Below are positions 9,505 through 17,365 of a stretch of 64,000 nucleotides of DNA, one piece after another (position 1 is the first letter of the stretch; each line of letters starts with the position of its first letter). The notes below the pieces were generated by a model. It ran no database searches. It was not told where the DNA came from and saw only the letters and a program-made list of their open reading frames with translations. The position numbers and the translations under genes were made by a program. Source of the stretch: JBASEY01 sp049652745 (GTDB lineage Bacteria; CSSED10-310). The stretch is taken from positions 124,001 to 188,000 of the forward strand of contig JBASEY010000023.1 in assembly GCA_049652745.1 (NCBI GenBank), read 5' to 3'.

Positions 9505-10667
9505 TCGTCGTGTCGGCAGGGAATCTGCAGCCATCGAAAGTCGCGGTTATACGCTGTGATTCCTACGATGCAAAAGTGGTTGAGAAAGCCGTCGCCCGGG
9601 GTATGGACGCTCTGGGCGATATTACCGTCCTCTTTCATCCGGGTGAAACAATCCTTCTGAAACCCAACCTGCTTCAAGCCGCCGGACCGGAAAAAGCCGT
9701 CTGTGTCCATCCGGAAGTTTTCAGGTCTGTGGCTTTGTATTTAAAACGATGGAATGTCAACCTGACCTATGGGGATTCGCCGGCGACAGCTAACCCAAAC
9801 CATGCCGCCAAAGTCAGCGGGATCGCAGAAGTTGCTGAATCACTAGATATTCCACTGGCCGATTTTAAGACAGGTTTATCAGTATCGACTCCAGATATTT
9901 GCCATATTAAAAAATTTGAATTGGCGACAGGTGTTCTGGATGCCGATGGTGTTGTTTCAATTAGTAAGCTCAAAACTCATACTTTCACGACCATGACCGG
10001 CGCCGTCAAAAACGTGTTCGGCTGCATTCCCGGATTGAAGAAAGCGGAATTCCATGCGAAATTCCCTGACCCGGACAGCTTTTCCCGGATGCTGGTTGAA
10101 CTTATGCTTACCGTAAAGCCGCGCTTGCACATTATGGATGGAATTGTGGGAATGGAAGGCGACGGACCGGGCTCTGGCAATCCGAGAAGGATGAATGTGT
10201 TATTGTTTTCAACCGATCCGGTAGCTCTGGATGCTGCTGCATTCAGTATCACCGGACTGTCTGTCGATAAAATACCGGTTTTGAAACATGGTCAGCAGCT
10301 CGGTTTGGGCTCATGGGAAAATTATAAGATAGTCGGAGACGACATCTCTTCATTTATCGTTCAAGATTTCAAGCATCCATCGACTCACTATCGAAGGCAT
10401 AATGCATTAGCCGTAAAAATGTTTCGCAAATTGATACTTCCCTACATGCGGATCGATGCCGATCGCTGTACACGCTGTGGGCAGTGTGTCGCCATCTGCC
10501 CGATGAATCCCAAAGCCGTCTTTTTTAAACAGAAATCTTTGCCGCCTTCATATAAAGGAAATAGGTGTATTCGCTGCTTTTGCTGTCAGGAAGTTTGCCC
10601 CGAACATGCCATCGATTTCATGACCCCGATTCTCGGTAAAATACTGCATTTTCTATCCTGGAACTAA
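9501..10667 (+). CDS. DUF362 protein with C-terminal 2x[4Fe-4S] ferredoxin domain
   Basis: Residues 1 to about 300 form a DUF362 domain (LKPNLLQAAGPEKAVCVHPE near the start and a KLKTHTFTTMTGAVKNVFG core). The C-terminus carries two CxxCxxCxxxC clusters: Cys323/326/329/333 and Cys356/359/362/366, with an extra Cys361. DUF362 proteins are soluble and iron-sulphur linked, with no settled reaction. Translation starts at TTG 9501, overlapping the TGA of pepD by 4 bases, or at GTG 9510. An AAAAGG site before them serves either. The coupling to a peptidase gene is probably for expression only. Confidence 0.88.
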   Translation: MIVVSAGNLQPSKVAVIRCDSYDAKVVEKAVARGMDALGDITVLFHPGETILLKPNLLQAAGPEKAVCVHPEVFRSVALYLKRWNVNLTYGDSPATANPNHAAKVSGIAEVAESLDIPLADFKTGLSVSTPDICHIKKFELATGVLDADGVVSISKLKTHTFTTMTGAVKNVFGCIPGLKKAEFHAKFPDPDSFSRMLVELMLTVKPRLHIMDGIVGMEGDGPGSGNPRRMNVLLFSTDPVALDAAAFSITGLSVDKIPVLKHGQQLGLGSWENYKIVGDDISSFIVQDFKHPSTHYRRHNALAVKMFRKLILPYMRIDADRCTRCGQCVAICPMNPKAVFFKQKSLPPSYKGNRCIRCFCCQEVCPEHAIDFMTPILGKILHFLSWN

Positions 10668-10804
10668 AAACGATTCAACTCGCCTAACCCTGGCCAATTT
10701 TCAACAACGATCTCTCTTTATAGTTTTTTGATAAAAAAGACTTTAGGCTTCGTTTTTTGTGCTTATTGTCTTCCAGAGCCTAAATGTGTTTAGTCTATAA
10801 GCCG

Positions 10805-11683
10805 CTATCTCATCTTTCCCAATTGGATCAACTCGAGCAACCGTTTATAAACCTTCCTGAATGGGAGACCGATAGAGTCGGCGACGGTTTGGGCAATATC
10901 CCTATTCGTGCTTTTATCAGACCAGGCTTCTCGTAACGCTCTGTCAATCGACGCATCATCAAGCATAAAAGTTTTTTGTGATCCTGGAGCGATCACGATT
11001 GTTATTTCGCCTTTGACTGTTTCGATATTCTCAAACATTTCTTCCATCAAGCCGACAATTTCTTTAGGTTTACCTTTTATGACCTGTTCATGAATTTTGG
11101 TCATTTCTCGACAGATGCAGATTAAACGATCAGGAATGATGTCCTGGGCCTCCTTTAAAAATCCGCTGAAACGATGAGGGGCCTCAAATACTATCACAGC
11201 GGATGTTCTGTTCTTTATCTGCTCCCATCTTTTCAAGCGGTCTGTTTTCTTTTTCGGCAAAAAACCCTCAAAATAAAAACGGTCGATTGCCAGACCTGAT
11301 AGTGCGATGGCTCCGATTACAGCAGACGGGCCGGGAACCAGTTGAACGGGCAGTTTCAATGTATGACATAGTGATATCAATTGACTGCCCGGGTCCGAAA
11401 TACATGGCATGCCGCCATCCGTCACCAACGATACTGATTCACCGTTCTCGATATACGCGACAATTTTCGGAACAGCCCTGTCGGCATTGTGCTCGTGGCA
11501 AGAAATCAGGCGTTTGGATATCCCCAGATGTGACAGCAGTTTCCGTGTTCTTCTGGTGTCTTCTGCAACGATTATGTCCGAACTTTTTAGTGTTTGAATC
11601 GCTCTGAGAGATATATCGTCCAAATTCCCGATCGGTGTTCCAACGATAAACAAGGTTCCTTTTTCCTTGGAATTCTCAATCAA
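10805..11683 (-). CDS. rsmI: 16S rRNA (cytidine-1402) 2'-O-methyltransferase
   Basis: Methylates the ribose of C1402 in the decoding centre of 16S rRNA. This is a tetrapyrrole-methylase fold: an N-terminal IVGTPIGNLDDISLRA signature, VTDGGMPCISDPG in the SAM site (more usually A-G-T-P-G), and a C-terminal helical tail. The 292-residue length is typical. The start is TTG at 11683, supported by a GAGGA site 7 bases upstream, because no ATG lies nearby in frame. It diverges from the sigma factor gene across a 196-base gap. Confidence 0.93.
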   Translation of the reverse strand: MIENSKEKGTLFIVGTPIGNLDDISLRAIQTLKSSDIIVAEDTRRTRKLLSHLGISKRLISCHEHNADRAVPKIVAYIENGESVSLVTDGGMPCISDPGSQLISLCHTLKLPVQLVPGPSAVIGAIALSGLAIDRFYFEGFLPKKKTDRLKRWEQIKNRTSAVIVFEAPHRFSGFLKEAQDIIPDRLICICREMTKIHEQVIKGKPKEIVGLMEEMFENIETVKGEITIVIAPGSQKTFMLDDASIDRALREAWSDKSTNRDIAQTVADSIGLPFRKVYKRLLELIQLGKMR

Positions 11684-11812
11684 AATGAGTTCCTCACTTT
11701 CATTCTTATTTTAAAATAACCGACGGAAACAGCAAGGCGGTATCGTACATAAAAAAACGGAATAATAATGAATTTAAAAAAATTATTTGGTGATAATTGC
11801 CCATTCTGCAAG

Positions 11813-11841
11813 TTGACTTTGATAATTTCAAGCTATAGCAT
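11813..11841 (+). promoter_or_regulatory. Candidate sigma-70 promoter for the sigma factor gene
   Basis: TTGACT (11813-11818), a 17-base spacer and TAGCAT (11836-11841). The -35 box is near consensus; the -10 box is weak, and TATAGC two bases earlier is an alternative. It sits about 40 bases before the start codon. Confidence 0.35.
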
Positions 11842-11879
11842 TGCAAGGAAATGATGCTAGCTAAATTGGAGAAAAGCCG

Positions 11880-12896
11880 ATGAGTAATGAAGACAAAAAA
11901 GAAAATATTTTTCAACTCCCAAACTCTGATTTAGTCGAGCAGGATAGCGATAACGATACGATCACTCGAACCGGTGACATCCAGTTTGGCTCTGATACAG
12001 TTCGCCTTTATTTTCAGGAGCTTGGCGCTTATTCGCCTTTGACGCGAGAGCAAGAAATTACGTTTGCGACCGAGATTGCTGAAGCCGCCACCAGATTAAA
12101 CCGGCTTCTGAGCCAAACCCGGGCTGAACCGGACGAGGATTTGGAAAATGAAATCGCAGAAGCTCAGATCGTTTTCAACGAACGAATCAATAGACTGGTC
12201 AGAGCTAATTTGCGCCTTGTTATCGCCATTGCCAAACGATATGTCAATCGAGGTCTGCCTTTTTCCGATTTAATGCAAGAGGGAAATATCGGGTTGATGA
12301 AAGCCGCAGAGAGGTTCGATCCGTCCAAAGGTTTCCGCTTTTCAACCTATGCCACGTGGTGGATACGACAGGCGATCACACGAGCGATCAGTGAGTATTC
12401 CAGAACCATCCGTATTCCTGTTCATTTAAATGAGACTATAGGTAAAATAGCGAAATTCACAAACGCTTTCATTCAAAACAATCAGCGTTTTCCAACTTTT
12501 AAGGAAATTGCAGATGAGTTGAATATGGCGGAAGAACGCATTGCCCGTCTTGTCAACCTTTTACAAACCCCGTTCCCTTTGGAATCAAATCTAAAAGATT
12601 ATGAAAACTTCAAACTCGCCGATATTTTACCGGATGAAAATGCCGAGATACCCATAAATGGAGCTGAACGACAGGAACTTCGCGAACTGGTCAATGCCGC
12701 CTTGACACCGTTGAACGAACGAGAACAGAGAGTGTTGCGTCTGAGATTCGGCATCGAGGACGGTATTGATCATACGCTGGAAGAGATAGGAAAAATTCTT
12801 GGCTTGACACGAGAGCGTATTCGTCAAATCGAATCGAATGCCTTAAGAAAACTACGCCGCAAAGATGGACTCCCTTTTGAAGATTATGGATATTAA
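11880..12896 (+). CDS. rpoD: RNA polymerase sigma-70 family factor, RpoD/RpoS type
   Basis: Directs RNA polymerase to -10/-35 promoters. The 338-residue protein contains region 1.2 (DTVRLYFQELGAYSPLTREQE), region 2 with DLMQEGNIGLMKAAERFDP and the -10 reader FSTYATWWIRQAITRAI, region 3, and region 4.2 (LGLTRERIRQIESNALRKLR), which reads the -35 box. It lacks region 1.1, as do short primary sigma factors of some phyla. It could therefore be the primary sigma factor or a stationary-phase paralogue; with one copy in view this is not settled. GGAGAAAA precedes the ATG. polA follows 15 bases after its stop, suggesting co-transcription. Confidence 0.88.
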   Translation: MSNEDKKENIFQLPNSDLVEQDSDNDTITRTGDIQFGSDTVRLYFQELGAYSPLTREQEITFATEIAEAATRLNRLLSQTRAEPDEDLENEIAEAQIVFNERINRLVRANLRLVIAIAKRYVNRGLPFSDLMQEGNIGLMKAAERFDPSKGFRFSTYATWWIRQAITRAISEYSRTIRIPVHLNETIGKIAKFTNAFIQNNQRFPTFKEIADELNMAEERIARLVNLLQTPFPLESNLKDYENFKLADILPDENAEIPINGAERQELRELVNAALTPLNEREQRVLRLRFGIEDGIDHTLEEIGKILGLTRERIRQIESNALRKLRRKDGLPFEDYGY

Positions 12897-12911
12897 TACG
12901 GGAGTATAGCC

Positions 12912-15620
12912 ATGACACAGAAAAATTTATTTGTCATCGATGGCCATAATGTGCTGTATCGGGCGCATTATACGTTTCAAAACAATCCTCTAGTCAACAA
13001 GAAAAACCGAGATGTCTCAGTGGCTTACGGATTCACTCGTATGCTTCTGACTCTGTTGAAAGATAGACGGCCGGAATATATGGCTATCGCTTTCGACCGA
13101 AAAGCGCCGACATTTCGTCATGAATTGTATAAGCAATACAAACTGAACCGACCACCGATGCCTGCGCCGATAGCCGATAATTTGCTGGATATTCAACATA
13201 TCGTCCGGGCTCTCGGGATCAAGATCATCGAGCAGGACGGATATGAAGCCGACGATCTGCTTGGTTCACTCGTCAATATCTTTAAACAATCTCCGGTGCA
13301 TCTTTATTTGGTTTCAAAAGATAAAGATATGTTGCAGCTCGTCAGTGAAAATGTGACCGTCTTATCAACACGCCAAGGCCTCTCAGACCTTATCGAATTC
13401 CGCCGAGAGGAGGTGATAGAAAAGTTTGGTATTCCTCCTGAATTGATGTTGGATTATTTTTCGTTAGTTGGAGATTCCGTTGACAATGTACCCGGAATAA
13501 CCGGCGTCGGGCCGAAAACTGCCGTCAAACTATTGCAAACTTTCAATAGTTTGGAAGGGATTTACGAACAAGCTGACAGCATAAAAGGCAAAGTTGGAGA
13601 GAACATTCGAAACGAAAAAGATTTCGCATTTTTAGCTAGAAAGCTAATCTCATTGAAGTTCGATGCCAATCTTCAAACCGATATTGAAAGCTACAAAATT
13701 CAACCTGCAATACCAGATGAATTGCTTTCCATCCTGGAGGAACTTGAATTCAATTCGTTGATTCAGATGCTGGGTCTCAAACCGGAAAAATCAGGCGCTT
13801 TGCCGAAACAATATCATACAATTGATGCAAAAGAAGAATTAGTCGAATTGACTCGACGGATGCGTCGGGTCAATACCATTGCCGTCGATACTGAAACCGA
13901 TGGCAGTGACCCTTTGCGCTGTAAACTTGTAGGTATGTCTATTTCATTTTCGCCTGGAGAAGCTTTTTACATCCCTATCGGGCATCAAACAATAGAAAAG
14001 CAACCGCCTTTATCCGATCTTCATGAAACGGTTGGAAAAATCCTTGTTGATCCAGAGATCTTGAAAATCGGACAAAATACGAAATTTGACCGCCATGTAT
14101 TGCGTCGCCATGGTTTTACTATCGATACGCCCTGGTTCGACACCATGCTTGCCGATTACTTGATTGATTCGGGAAGACGTCATCACAACCTCGATCTTCT
14201 TGCAGACGTCTATCTCAATCAAAAGAAAATACCTATCGAAACCGTCATCGGGAAAGGCGCCAAGGCGATCACAATGGATCAAGCTCCAGTTCCTCAAGTC
14301 TCAGCATATGCCTGTGAGGATGCTGATGTCACTTTTCAATTATTTCCTATTTTAAGTAGGGCGCTTCAAGAACACGAAATGTCTGATTTATTCAACGAAA
14401 TTGAAATGCCTTTGGTTGATGTGCTTATAGAAATGGAAAAAGTGGGAGTGGGTCTTGATACCGATCTATTGAAAAAACTCGGAGTGGATCTCAAAAAGCA
14501 GATCGAAGACATCGAGGAGCAGATTCATTGTATAGCTGGTGAATCATTCAATATAAATTCGCCGAGTCAGTTGGCCGACATCCTTTTCAACAAACTCGGT
14601 TATCCTTCCCAAGGTTTGAAAAAGACTAAAACCGGTGTTTCGACGGCTGAAAGTGAAATGAGAAAACTTGTCAGCCGCGGCGGCTTGTTTCGAGAACTGC
14701 CTGAAAAAATCCTTGAATATCGAGCGTTGACCAAACTTATCAGCACGTATATTGAGCCTTTGCCAGAGCTTGTTCATCCTGAAACCGGCCGATTGCACAC
14801 GTCGTTCAACCAGGCGGTTACGGAAACAGGAAGACTCAGTTCATCCAACCCAAATTTGCAGAATATACCCATACGCAATGAAGTTGGAAAAGAAATTCGC
14901 AGAGCATTTATACCGGCTAAAGGTAACGTCATGGTCTCTGCTGATTATTCTCAGATGGAACTTAGGATTCTTGCGCACGTTGCTGAAGACAGCGCATTGA
15001 TCGAAGCCTTTCAAAACAACCAAGATATTCATTCCGCAACGGCTTCAAAAATTTTCAACACACCGATCACGCAAATTACCCCTGAACAACGGCGTCGAGC
15101 TAAAATGGTCAATTTCGGAATCGATTATGGTATGACGCCGTTTGGATTGTCTGAACGTCTGGGTATCAGCCAGAACGAAGCCCGCGATTATATTTCATCT
15201 TATTTAAAGCAGTTCAAAGGTGTTAAAAGGTATATCGAAACGACAAAAGAACATGTTAGTCAACATGGCTGGGTGGCAACCCTGCTGGGGCGTAAACGCC
15301 CTATACCCTTTGCAAAAGACGCCAACCGTTCTATTCGTGAAATAGGATTTCGCCAGGCAATTAACATGCGTATTCAGGGTACAGCAGCCGATATAATAAA
15401 AATCGCGATGATTCGGATTTTCCATCAGATGAATCGACTCAAACTGCAGTCTAAAATGATTTTGCAAATTCATGATGAGCTGCTGTTTGACGTTGTGCCC
15501 GATGAGAAAAATATGCTTGTGGATTTAGTTCGAGATCAAATGGAAAACGCCTATACGCTTTGTATTCCGCTGGTAGTCGATATCAGTTCAGGGGATAACT
15601 GGGCAAGCGCACATGGATAG
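12912..15620 (+). CDS. polA: DNA polymerase I
   Basis: Gap-filling and repair polymerase of 902 residues with all three domains. The 5' nuclease domain covers roughly 1-290 (DGHNVLYRAHY, acidic EADDLLG and GDSVDNVPG). The 3'-5' proofreading domain has its acidic residues intact: Asp326/Glu328 in VDTETDG, NTKFD, and YACEDAD. The polymerase domain carries motif A DYSQMEL (Asp678), motif B RRRAKMVNFGIDYG and motif C IHDELLF (His854-Asp855-Glu856). Proofreading therefore looks active, unlike in several bacterial Pol I enzymes. GGGAG lies before the ATG. The last 8 bases overlap coaE. Confidence 0.97.
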   Translation: MTQKNLFVIDGHNVLYRAHYTFQNNPLVNKKNRDVSVAYGFTRMLLTLLKDRRPEYMAIAFDRKAPTFRHELYKQYKLNRPPMPAPIADNLLDIQHIVRALGIKIIEQDGYEADDLLGSLVNIFKQSPVHLYLVSKDKDMLQLVSENVTVLSTRQGLSDLIEFRREEVIEKFGIPPELMLDYFSLVGDSVDNVPGITGVGPKTAVKLLQTFNSLEGIYEQADSIKGKVGENIRNEKDFAFLARKLISLKFDANLQTDIESYKIQPAIPDELLSILEELEFNSLIQMLGLKPEKSGALPKQYHTIDAKEELVELTRRMRRVNTIAVDTETDGSDPLRCKLVGMSISFSPGEAFYIPIGHQTIEKQPPLSDLHETVGKILVDPEILKIGQNTKFDRHVLRRHGFTIDTPWFDTMLADYLIDSGRRHHNLDLLADVYLNQKKIPIETVIGKGAKAITMDQAPVPQVSAYACEDADVTFQLFPILSRALQEHEMSDLFNEIEMPLVDVLIEMEKVGVGLDTDLLKKLGVDLKKQIEDIEEQIHCIAGESFNINSPSQLADILFNKLGYPSQGLKKTKTGVSTAESEMRKLVSRGGLFRELPEKILEYRALTKLISTYIEPLPELVHPETGRLHTSFNQAVTETGRLSSSNPNLQNIPIRNEVGKEIRRAFIPAKGNVMVSADYSQMELRILAHVAEDSALIEAFQNNQDIHSATASKIFNTPITQITPEQRRRAKMVNFGIDYGMTPFGLSERLGISQNEARDYISSYLKQFKGVKRYIETTKEHVSQHGWVATLLGRKRPIPFAKDANRSIREIGFRQAINMRIQGTAADIIKIAMIRIFHQMNRLKLQSKMILQIHDELLFDVVPDEKNMLVDLVRDQMENAYTLCIPLVVDISSGDNWASAHG

Positions 15621-16251
15621 AGCAGGATATGCCTTTCGCCAAATCAAACCGGTCGGTTTGACCGGCGGCATAGCATCCGGCAAGACAACCGTAGCAGCTT
15701 TGTTTCGGGACTTGGGTGCTATTACGATCGATGCGGATCGTATCGCTAAAACTGTTATGGAGCCGGGAAAACCAGCCCTCGACGACCTTGTCGGCGTATT
15801 TGGGAAGGAGATTCTTACGGAAAATGGAGAATTGAATCGGCAGGCAATGCTGGATATCCTGCTGAATCAACCTTCGGCAATGGAAAAACAGCTTGCGGTT
15901 TTAAAACCATATATTTTGCCGACAATCGATAAAATTGCTGAAGAAACGATTCGATCTTCACCGGGAAAAATTGTCATCGTCGAAGCCCCTTTACTCTTTG
16001 AATACGGCCAACCGGAGCGCTATCACCCGATTATCCTGGTCTCGGTGCCCAGGGAAAAACAGATACAACGGCTGATGAATCGCTCTGGCAAGGATCGGGA
16101 GTGGGCTTCCAGAGTCGTCGATCTCCAATGGCCTCTTTCCAAAAAAGAATGCCTATCGGATTTGATCATCAAGAATGACAAATCAATGGCACATACCAAG
16201 CTTCGCGTCCACGAAATTTTCGAATTGCTTCCGGCATATTTTACTCACTGA
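15613..16251 (+). CDS. coaE: Dephospho-CoA kinase
   Basis: Last step of coenzyme A synthesis: phosphorylates the 3'-hydroxyl of dephospho-CoA. The P-loop is GLTGGIASGKTT (about 15-26), followed by IDADRIAK, which binds the acceptor, and a VEAPLLFE segment at mid-length. The 212-residue length is typical. The ATG at 15613 overlaps polA by 8 bases; a second in-frame ATG at 15631 would still precede the P-loop. The gene ends head-on with the transglycosylase gene with an 11-base overlap. Confidence 0.95.
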   Translation: MDRAGYAFRQIKPVGLTGGIASGKTTVAALFRDLGAITIDADRIAKTVMEPGKPALDDLVGVFGKEILTENGELNRQAMLDILLNQPSAMEKQLAVLKPYILPTIDKIAEETIRSSPGKIVIVEAPLLFEYGQPERYHPIILVSVPREKQIQRLMNRSGKDREWASRVVDLQWPLSKKECLSDLIIKNDKSMAHTKLRVHEIFELLPAYFTH

Positions 16252-17356
16252 TTTCACCACCCCATATCCAGCCTGATGCTCCACTCGACAGCTTGAAAAT
16301 ATACCAGTAATGACCTGAATCCAGAGTTGAATTTCTACCGGCGATCAAAAATGAATCACCCTCGGATAATACTCGAAATGCAGGGTACTCTTTTCCAGGC
16401 CCAACCCGCATATAGCCCTGTTTGGTTTTGACAATCATTCGTTTGGATTTGGGAAAATCCGTGTAGCCTTTGATCTTGTCGAAATAGGTGTCAACTTTTC
16501 GTTGAAAATCTGAAACGGCTTTCGCTGGTATTTTCAATGTATAAGAACCTTTTTCCAGATTTACACCGGTTATCCACGGGTTGAGGTTACGGAAAGCGCG
16601 ATAGGTTGTACCGGCGCAAAACGCAAGCATTTTCACTGGTATAAAGTTAGCGGTTTTAAAACTGATTTCGCTTATATCATCTTTTTTGAAGGAACTGATG
16701 CTATTCGGATCGAATCCATAAGTTTGTGGGTTTTCGAAAATCAGCTTCGCGGAAATTGCATTGAAAACATAACGTTCCGTTTCATCCGGAAGAATCATTT
16801 CATAATAATTCGATGTTCCCTGATTGTATATTTCATCCTTTATTCTTCCTTGCCCAAGATTATAGGCAGCTAACGCAAGAGACCAACTTCCGAATGTCGA
16901 TCGAAGGTAAACAAGGTAATCCAGTGCAGCATGCGTAGACTTTTCCAGGTTCAGGCGCTCATCTATTCCATCTCCGATCATCAGGCCTTTCTCTTTGCCT
17001 GTCGGGCTCAGGAACTGCCAAAGACCCAAAGCATTACTGGAAGATCGGGCTCGCATAATCAAGGCACTCTCAATAACCGGCACATATTTCAAATCAGGAG
17101 GTAGCTTTCTTTTCTCCAAAACGTTTTCAATATAGGGTAAAAAGAAATCTTTTCTTTTAAACCACAGGGTCACTTGTACTTTCTGGTTGGACAGAATCAT
17201 CAACTGTGTTTCAAGTCTGTCCCTGACGTCACCCTCCATCAACGGGACATTCTCTTCACAAAAGACGATCTGTTCAGGTATGAAAACGGACTGTGCCAGA
17301 CAGCTTTCCGTAAGGCTCAAACAAATCGCGGCAAGACATGTCATAACAGCAAACAT
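16241..17356 (-). CDS. Lytic transglycosylase with C-terminal SH3-like domain
   Basis: Cuts peptidoglycan glycan strands in the periplasm. A signal peptide ends near LTESCLAQS. The SLT/goose-lysozyme-type domain has catalytic Glu96 in PVIESALIMRARSS, then ALGLWQFLSPTG and the conserved LALAAYNLGQGR. The last ~65 residues (from about 308) form an SH3b-like wall-binding domain with RVGPGKEYP and a final SGWIWGGEI. This resembles the MltD/Slt group but has an SH3 domain where MltD has LysM repeats. GGAG lies 6 bases before the ATG. The gene follows the helicase-exonuclease gene by 9 bases and lies in one operon with dacB, a wall-related gene. Confidence 0.88.
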   Translation of the reverse strand: MFAVMTCLAAICLSLTESCLAQSVFIPEQIVFCEENVPLMEGDVRDRLETQLMILSNQKVQVTLWFKRKDFFLPYIENVLEKRKLPPDLKYVPVIESALIMRARSSSNALGLWQFLSPTGKEKGLMIGDGIDERLNLEKSTHAALDYLVYLRSTFGSWSLALAAYNLGQGRIKDEIYNQGTSNYYEMILPDETERYVFNAISAKLIFENPQTYGFDPNSISSFKKDDISEISFKTANFIPVKMLAFCAGTTYRAFRNLNPWITGVNLEKGSYTLKIPAKAVSDFQRKVDTYFDKIKGYTDFPKSKRMIVKTKQGYMRVGPGKEYPAFRVLSEGDSFLIAGRNSTLDSGHYWYIFKLSSGASGWIWGGEISE

Positions 17357-17365
17357 ATATATCTC

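Noticed and set aside
10742..10784. Inverted repeat TTTAGGCT/AGCCTAAA between the DUF362 gene and rsmI as a bidirectional terminator
   Set aside because: The 8-base arms are perfect but separated by a 27-base loop and not followed by a T-tract.
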